This document shows positions 59,800 to 64,000 of a stretch of 64,000 nucleotides of DNA, in pieces. Under the pieces are notes generated by a model. That model searched no databases. It was not told the origin of the DNA and was given only the letters and a program-made list of their open reading frames with translations. How positions within the stretch are numbered: position 1 is the first letter of the stretch; each line of letters opens with the position of its first letter. The DNA is from Larkinella soli. GTDB taxonomy: Bacteria > Bacteroidota > Bacteroidia > Cytophagales > Spirosomataceae. The DNA lies in contig NZ_QTJY01000023.1 of the NCBI RefSeq assembly GCF_003703975.1, positions 1-64,000 of the forward strand, read 5' to 3'. The position numbers were made by a program, and so were the translations under genes.

Positions 59800-60120
59800 C
59801 GCTTTAAATTGTTATGCCCTTAGGTAGTGTCTTTAGCGTATGTTCGTCCAAATCGACAAACGAAACTACAGCGGCAAAGAATATGCACAAAATCACTTTG
59901 CGCGAAATGACCATTTTTATGTGCGAAATCACCAATTTCATTTCAAACGGCGGTAAAAATATTTTACCTCTTCTGAAGGGTCATTTCAGGCAAAAAACAG
60001 GGTTATTTCAGACGTTTTTGGTGATTTCACGCATAAAATTGGTGATTTCACGCAGATTCCCCGGCTTAGTTGGGCCCTTTAATTGTAGCTTTAAATCGTA
60101 TGGCTACTTAAAAATGATGT
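59800..60120. promoter_or_regulatory. Regulatory intergenic region with a six-copy motif
   Basis: 321 bp between the divergent HTH gene and LuxR-type gene. It holds the six 13-bp motif copies at 59900-60053 and a more GC-rich tail to 60120. Apparent frames over the repeats (a 192-codon frame from 59814) are low-complexity and not coding. Confidence 0.6.
59900..60053. repeat. Cluster of six 13-bp repeats, GGTNATTTC(A/G)-type
   Basis: Copies are at 59900-59912 (minus, GGTCATTTCGCGC), 59921-59933 (minus, GGTGATTTCGCAC), 59979-59991 (plus, GGTCATTTCAGGC), 60001-60013 (plus, GGTTATTTCAGAC), 60020-60032 and 60041-60053 (plus, both GGTGATTTCACGC). Starts within each orientation group are 19-22 bp apart, about two turns of the helix, so bound proteins would face the same side. 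Two left copies are inverted relative to the four right copies. Confidence 0.8.
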
Positions 60121-60819
60121 ATGAACTCTTCGAACGAAAATCAGAAACCTGCCGCCCCTTCGTTCTCAATCCGGCGAAAAGATTTTTCAATTTTGGTAGC
60201 ACAATCGGAGCTTTTCACCTGCGAGGTATTGTGCCAGTTATTAAAACAACAGGGATACAATGTAGTTGGGAAAGCCGTGGAACTGGAGGATACGCTCCAG
60301 CAGATCCGGGTCAAGCAGCCGCAGTGTGTCATTCTGGAGTCGGAGATTTCGGGCCGAAGAAGCGTGGATATCGTGCAGCAGGTTCGATCTGATAACGAAC
60401 GAACCAAATTTATTCTGTATACCAGCAAACCTGATCTAAAGCTGGTAGCCAATGCCATGCAGCAGGGCTTTTACGGCTTCCTGTATGCCAATGACGGCCT
60501 GGATGAACTGTATAAATGTTTCCAGACTATCAGCACGGGCGGATACTACTACAGTTCGGGCTTTCTGCTGCTGCTGAAGAATTACGGAATGAATGTCATC
60601 AATGAGGAAACCAAAAGGCAGCTTTCGCGCCTGAGCAGTCGGGAAACGGAGATATTAAGACTGGTTGCGGATGGAAATCCCGGACATGAAATTGCCGACC
60701 AGCTGCACATCAGTTATCGGACACTGGCCAATCATAAAACGAATATTGCCCAGAAACTGGGTCTTGACAGTTGCCGGCATCTGGCCCGGTTTGGGATCGG
60801 GGTCAGAGATTATTTGTAA
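60121..60819 (+). CDS. LuxR-type regulator with degenerate receiver domain
   Basis: A 232-residue protein with an N-terminal receiver fold (about 22-140) and a LuxR HTH (about 170-228: LSSRETEILRLVADGNPGHE, then IADQLHISYRTLANHKTNI). The receiver has lost its chemistry: the acidic pair is Gln28-Ser29 in ILVAQSE, the phosphorylated Asp is Glu73 (VILESEI), and the conserved Lys is Ala123 (GFLYAND). Only Thr101 remains. It probably works without phosphorylation, perhaps locked in an active-like form. The six-copy motif is directly upstream. Confidence 0.87.
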   Translation: MNSSNENQKPAAPSFSIRRKDFSILVAQSELFTCEVLCQLLKQQGYNVVGKAVELEDTLQQIRVKQPQCVILESEISGRRSVDIVQQVRSDNERTKFILYTSKPDLKLVANAMQQGFYGFLYANDGLDELYKCFQTISTGGYYYSSGFLLLLKNYGMNVINEETKRQLSRLSSRETEILRLVADGNPGHEIADQLHISYRTLANHKTNIAQKLGLDSCRHLARFGIGVRDYL

Positions 60820-60837
60820 TCAGTGAGTAGAAAATAA

Positions 60838-60877
60838 AGCAGGGACCGTTTGATCGTAAATCAGAACGGTCCCTGCT
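60838..60877. terminator. Bidirectional terminator
   Basis: AGCAGGGACCGTT (60838-60850) and AACGGTCCCTGCT (60865-60877) make a perfect 13-bp stem. It separates the convergent LuxR-type (ends 60819) and LytTR genes (ends 60895). Confidence 0.85.
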
Positions 60878-60894
60878 ATCGGAATGGATAGTAA

Positions 60895-61863
60895 TTACTT
60901 TTGGGGGGTCAGATCATCCTCCTGAACGGAGAAGCGAACCAGACGGTTTTTAAATTCCTGCAATCGGGCGCGGGGCATTTCGTTTTCGTCCGCTTTGGGC
61001 GTCTGCATCCGGATGATATATTTTCCGTTTTCCCAATAGGAGTAGCTTGCTACAAAACTAAGGTTGATGATGCAGTTGCGTTTGGTCCGGAAAAAGAATT
61101 CCGGATTCAACTCATTCTCGAGTTCATTCAACGTTTTAGTAATGGCAAATCGCCCGGCCGGGTGAACGGCAAAATAATTCCGGTCTTCCGTTTCGAACCA
61201 GTAGCACTCCTGAACGGCCAGGATGGTTTCACCCTGGTTGTTTTTGACCTTTAGGTGGGTTAAGAACTGCCCGGTTTCAGGACTGGGCGTCAGGGCTTCG
61301 AACGGCTTGGGTTCTCCGCCCCGCTTTCTGATCCGGCGTTGTTCCAGAATGTCGGCCAGGAGCGAAGCGTTGACCGACCCATAACCCATGATCAGAATAG
61401 GAATCAGATACAGGAAATAAATTCTGGCGGTATAGGTTTCCTGAATATGAGTGCTGAAGTAAGCATGAAAGTCGTAATTGGGAAACTCAACCAGCAGGTA
61501 CCGGATGGTCTGGGTAATCGGGTTGAACAGGAAAAAAGCGGTCAGCATGACCGGCAGAATCTTAAGCTGATATGTCAGAATGTTTCTGGGGGTCAGTTCA
61601 AGCTTCTTCAACCGGCAGATGTCATGATAGATATTTAGTAAGGAAAGCAGAATAACCAGCGTGGAAATTTCGGGCAGGAGGGCTCCCCGGAGCAGAATCC
61701 ATAAATAGCCGAGGATTCCACCGAATTCCTTAATAATATTCAGTTTTTTCTCAAAGGCAAACAGCCAGCTGAAAGCTTCGAACGTCAGCACTGCCAGAAG
61801 CAGCACGCTCAAGCTCCTGAATGGCCGCTTTACATACTTCAGATTTAGCAGAACTTCAGTCAT
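60895..61863 (-). CDS. Membrane-anchored LytTR transcriptional regulator
   Basis: A 322-residue protein with four hydrophobic segments (about 17-37, 50-80, 105-128, 150-173) and a C-terminal LytTR domain (about 208-310: ECYWFETEDRNYFAVHPAGR, then FFFRTKRNCIINLSFVASYS). The membrane part probably senses a signal in or at the membrane, and the LytTR part binds DNA from the membrane. No receiver is present. It is divergent from the peptide gene at 62100, with a 236-bp gap, and is a candidate regulator of the peptide/acyltransferase pair. Confidence 0.88.
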   Translation of the reverse strand: MTEVLLNLKYVKRPFRSLSVLLLAVLTFEAFSWLFAFEKKLNIIKEFGGILGYLWILLRGALLPEISTLVILLSLLNIYHDICRLKKLELTPRNILTYQLKILPVMLTAFFLFNPITQTIRYLLVEFPNYDFHAYFSTHIQETYTARIYFLYLIPILIMGYGSVNASLLADILEQRRIRKRGGEPKPFEALTPSPETGQFLTHLKVKNNQGETILAVQECYWFETEDRNYFAVHPAGRFAITKTLNELENELNPEFFFRTKRNCIINLSFVASYSYWENGKYIIRMQTPKADENEMPRARLQEFKNRLVRFSVQEDDLTPQK

Positions 61864-62099
61864 TGCTAAATGGATAATTAGACTTCAAAATCGCTTCCCT
61901 TCTGTGAATTCCCCGATTTATCGAACAATAATAGTAAATAGTTACTAAACCGGCAAAAATTTTTAGACAAAATTTGCCATTTCCCCGCCAGTGACGATAG
62001 GGTAATTTTGTATCAGTCAATCGGCAATATAATCCCGGGCTAAAACGACCGATGGCTGTCAGACAATTTACCAACCAATTCTAACATCTATCTATCGTC
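61864..62099. promoter_or_regulatory. AT-rich divergent promoter region
   Basis: 236 bp between the divergent LytTR and peptide genes, more AT-rich than most of the window. Contains TAATTTTG on the plus strand at 62003-62010 and short A/T palindromes near 61965-61975. No gene. Confidence 0.6.
62003..62010 (+). promoter_or_regulatory. Candidate -7 element for the peptide/acyltransferase operon
   Basis: TAATTTTG is a perfect TAnnTTTG match about 90 bp before the peptide gene. The nearest TTTG upstream is 26 bp away, which is longer than usual, so support is partial. Confidence 0.35.
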
Positions 62100-62297
62100 A
62101 TGAAAAAGACCTTCATTATCAACTCCGCTAAGCAACTGTTGGATTCAGCTTCTTCAAACCTGAACATCACGGCCAAGAACGAATCCACTACGATTTTCCA
62201 ACTGAAAGCCGGTACCGGAAAAACCGTATGCTGCGAGTGGGTTCCCCAATTCCTGGGAATGAAGAAGGACGGCCTGGATCAACTGGTGCTTTCCTGA
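62100..62297 (+). CDS. Small 65-residue peptide, possible RiPP precursor
   Basis: The peptide opens with MKKTFIINSAKQLLDSASSN, a helical leader-like part, followed by a polar middle, then GTGKTVCCEW with adjacent cysteines (C44, C45), and ends FLGMKKDGLDQLVLS. It has no signal peptide and no Gly-Gly cleavage site. It lies 37 bp before an acyltransferase with an RRE-like domain on the same strand. I infer that it is the substrate, but other roles such as a small regulatory protein are possible. No family recognised. Confidence 0.6.
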   Translation: MKKTFIINSAKQLLDSASSNLNITAKNESTTIFQLKAGTGKTVCCEWVPQFLGMKKDGLDQLVLS

Positions 62298-62334
62298 ATG
62301 AACTGAACTCCTCTTTCATAATCCTATTTCAACC

Positions 62335-63468
62335 ATGAGTAACTTCGTGCATCGCTATCAACGGGAACTCGAACGCTGCCGACAGCGGTTCGAATCTCTC
62401 GACCTCAGGAAGGAAAAAGGGTACCTTTTCAAATTTACGACGTTCTCGGCAAACATCCAGAACATTTTACCTGAAATTCCTATTGATAAGCACGAAGGTC
62501 TCTTTCAGGAGTTGCTGCTCCAGCAGGTGTATACCACCTTCGACCAACAGTTTTTGAGCGCAAACGACCTGCTTCAAACTAAAGGGCCGATCCGGGACCT
62601 GATTCAAAGCCGGCGCCCTCACATCTATTGCACTTTCCATCTTGGTTCTTACCGCCTGCTGACCAGTTACTTATATCGCAACGGCCTCGACCTTGCCTTA
62701 CTGGTCAGCAGCGGAACGAACCAGGGACAGGGGAAAGAAATCTGGGAGACGATCCGGGGATTGCAGAAAAAGCATAAACTGACCAATTCCTTCCAGATTC
62801 TGGAAGCGGAGCAATCTTCTTCAACTCTTCAGATTATACGTGAACTGAAAGCAGGAACGTCATTGGTCATCTTCATTGACGGGCTGACGAGTACGACCGG
62901 GGTTAACCGCCAGGAAGACAAGGAAATCCAGATTCGCTTCGGGTCCCAGAACCTCTGGGCCCGCAAAGGGGTCGGTTTTCTCTCCTATGTTACTCAAACT
63001 CCGATTGTTCCGGTTATCAGTCACCGGGAGAGAAATTTGAATAATGTCCTGTCATTTCTTGATCCGATCGTTCCCAAAGCCGGCGTCGATCGCGAAACTT
63101 ACTGCCGGCTGAGCCTCCAGTCTCTCTACGATTCCTTCTGGAAGTTCCTGAACCGGTATCCGGGCCAGTGGGAAGGCTGGAATTACATCCACCGGTTTCT
63201 GGACCAGCAACAGCTGGAACAACAGACCGATTATTGCCCCTCTCCGCCGGCCCGCGCCAGAAAACGGGTGGCCTTCAACCAGGAGAGGTATACACTCTGC
63301 GATCTGGAAGATGCACCGATCCTCTTCGACCGCCGGTTGTATGTAACGTATGAAATTTCGCCGGATCTCCGGGATTTCCTGCTCCAGCTGAGCAGTATCG
63401 AAGACCCGGAAGAGGTACTTGGCACGGAAATGTTTCTGGACCTACTGTCCAAACAGATCATTGCCTGA
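62335..63468 (+). CDS. LpxL/HtrB-like acyltransferase with C-terminal RRE-like domain
   Basis: A 377-residue protein. The lysophospholipid-acyltransferase (LPLAT) core spans about 90-290: IYCTFHLGSYRLLTSYLY near 97-114 (the H-x4-D/E site, here H102 with Arg at 107), SLVIFIDGLTS near 176-186, and RKGVGFLSYVTQTPIVPVIS near 210-229. The C-terminus (about 310-377; RYTLCDLEDAPILFDRRLYV, then TYEISPDLRDFLLQL and FLDLLSKQIIA) has the strand-strand-helix pattern of PqqD/RRE peptide-binding domains. Not membrane-anchored. The peptide gene upstream would be its partner. Confidence 0.7.
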   Translation: MSNFVHRYQRELERCRQRFESLDLRKEKGYLFKFTTFSANIQNILPEIPIDKHEGLFQELLLQQVYTTFDQQFLSANDLLQTKGPIRDLIQSRRPHIYCTFHLGSYRLLTSYLYRNGLDLALLVSSGTNQGQGKEIWETIRGLQKKHKLTNSFQILEAEQSSSTLQIIRELKAGTSLVIFIDGLTSTTGVNRQEDKEIQIRFGSQNLWARKGVGFLSYVTQTPIVPVISHRERNLNNVLSFLDPIVPKAGVDRETYCRLSLQSLYDSFWKFLNRYPGQWEGWNYIHRFLDQQQLEQQTDYCPSPPARARKRVAFNQERYTLCDLEDAPILFDRRLYVTYEISPDLRDFLLQLSSIEDPEEVLGTEMFLDLLSKQIIA

Positions 63469-63482
63469 GACGATATCGTATT

Positions 63483-63534
63483 AACGGAAAGCGCTCCCCG
63501 TAGACAGTCTACGGGGAGCGCTTTCCGTTTTTGA
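63483..63534 (+). terminator. Strong rho-independent terminator after the acyltransferase
   Basis: AACGGAAAGCGCTCCCCGT begins a 23-bp stem (63483-63505) that pairs perfectly with 63507-63529, followed by a T-run. One of the longest perfect stems in the window. Confidence 0.92.
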
Positions 63535-63561
63535 ATAATTTAAGTATATATTAGAAAATTT

Positions 63562-63610
63562 TCGGTAACAAAACGGATGAACACCGAATTGGCATATATA
63601 TTGTTACCGA
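63562..63610. repeat. Inverted repeat TCGGTAACAA / TTGTTACCGA
   Basis: Two exact reverse-complement 10-mers at 63562-63571 and 63601-63610, 29 bp apart. The same TTGTTACC core recurs at 63758-63765, adjoining the -7 element of the promoter, and as TGTTACCGG at 63900-63908. This is an operator-like pattern. Confidence 0.6.
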
Positions 63611-63669
63611 TTAGTTAATTCCGGCTCTTTAATTGAGCCTTTGTGTCTGTTAAACTTAGCATAAGCACA

Positions 63670-63753
63670 ATGAAGGCTAAATCAGCAATAGCAGTGGTCA
63701 AAGCCAAATTAGGGGAAGAAAGCACAGAAATGGGGTTAAAATGTTGCCGGTAA
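63670..63753 (+). CDS. Possible 27-residue peptide
   Basis: A short frame with ATG at 63670 reads MKAKSAIAVVKAKLGEESTE then MGLKCCR, stopping at 63753. It has adjacent Cys near the C-terminus like the 65-residue peptide. No ribosome binding site or strong promoter supports translation, so this is only a candidate. Confidence 0.25.
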   Translation: MKAKSAIAVVKAKLGEESTEMGLKCCR

Positions 63754-63773
63754 ACGATTGTTACCTATATTTG
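63744..63773 (+). promoter_or_regulatory. Bacteroidota promoter with an embedded TTGTTACC motif
   Basis: TTG at 63744-63746, 19-bp spacer, TATATTTG at 63766-63773, a perfect consensus match. Transcription would start near 63780 and enter the region to the right of the window. The TTGTTACC motif touches the -7 element, where a bound regulator could block or assist polymerase. Confidence 0.55.
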
Positions 63774-64000
63774 ACAACAGTTCTCAACCCTTCCAATGGT
63801 TGAGGCAGCCAAATCTCCGACTGGTAATTAATAACTTGACCGGCGAGATTTACTGCCGAAAATTTCTGATAATTCCGCCTGCCTACCTACAAAAAGCTCT
63901 GTTACCGGCCGGTTCGATGGAATGAACCCGCGTTTAGTTTGAACAAACTTTATCGGACTGACAACCGCAATGGATACACCATGCAGACGCCTGCCGGATA

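Larger units (their letters stand above)
63469..64000. other. Non-coding region with regulatory repeats; no clear gene to window end
   Basis: 532 bp after the acyltransferase. It holds a strong terminator (63483-63534), an inverted repeat of TTGTTACCGA (63562-63610), a small frame at 63670, a good promoter (63744-63773), and further TGTTACC motifs. ATGs at 63970 (MDTPCRRLPD...) and 63980 (MQTPAG...) run off the right edge and could begin a gene read from that promoter. Confidence 0.5.

Noticed and set aside
59900-60053. CRISPR array
   Set aside because: The repeats are only 13 bp, vary in sequence, occur on both strands, and have 6-10 bp gaps within each orientation group. No cas gene is present.
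59374-60053. Complete IS630 insertion sequence
   Set aside because: No DDE half, no matching terminal repeats on both sides, and no TA duplication could be placed.
59814-60392. 192-codon plus-strand frame over the repeat array
   Set aside because: It reads through the 13-bp repeats and into the LuxR-type gene in another frame. The Ile/Ser/Phe repeats come from the DNA repeats.

Overview
The window is GC-rich DNA (roughly 60% by eye) from a member of the Bacteroidota, most likely a Spirosoma/Larkinella-like Cytophagales species. Evidence for this is the SusC/SusD pair run by a FecI/FecR module, the long Bacteroidota-type PurF, OMP beta-barrel proteins with carboxypeptidase-like N-domains, LytTR membrane regulators, and Bacteroidota promoters (TTG, about 20 bp, TAnnTTTG) in place of E. 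coli-type ones. No rRNA, tRNA or CRISPR array was seen.

Layout. 1-8353 (minus strand): an ECF sigma factor, FecR anti-sigma, SusC and SusD, then a bile-acid-symporter-family carrier and the start of a twin-arginine-type protein. 8354-15784: mixed genes (Dabb protein, AraC regulator, heparinase-like lyase, sterol-desaturase-family hydroxylase, small conserved hypotheticals, a stand-alone LytTR protein), with several inverted repeats between them. 15812-41771 (all minus strand): a 26 kb surface polysaccharide locus that could be one transcription unit. It runs, in order of transcription, Wzc-type co-polymerase/tyrosine kinase, four enzymes that turn UDP-GlcNAc into a UDP-2,3-diacetamido uronic acid, Wzx flippase, glycosyltransferases, acetyltransferase, Wzy polymerase, deacetylase, AsnB, two WbpG-like amidotransferases, HisH2/HisF2, a DUF354 protein, an initiating sugar-phosphate transferase, and two tandem secreted beta-helix proteins. 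A good promoter lies about 335 bp upstream of the first gene.

42444-47268 (minus strand): an ECF sigma/anti-sigma/Spy-like/PepSY-like/OMP beta-barrel cluster. It carries two copies of a promoter motif with identical spacing, which suggests that the sigma factor controls its own regulon. 47476-59260: housekeeping and miscellaneous genes (TerC, an isolated nuoN, purF, an SDR, a sugar isomerase, a vanadium-haloperoxidase-like lipoprotein, dnaG).

59374-64000: a regulatory island, less GC-rich than the rest. It holds an IS630-type helix-turn-helix protein, six copies of a 13-bp motif, a LuxR-type regulator whose receiver has lost its phosphorylation residues, a membrane LytTR regulator, a 65-residue peptide, and an acyltransferase of the LpxL/HtrB type whose C-terminus resembles a PqqD/RRE peptide-binding domain. 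The last two may form an uncharacterised peptide-lipidation system and are the most interesting candidate in the window.
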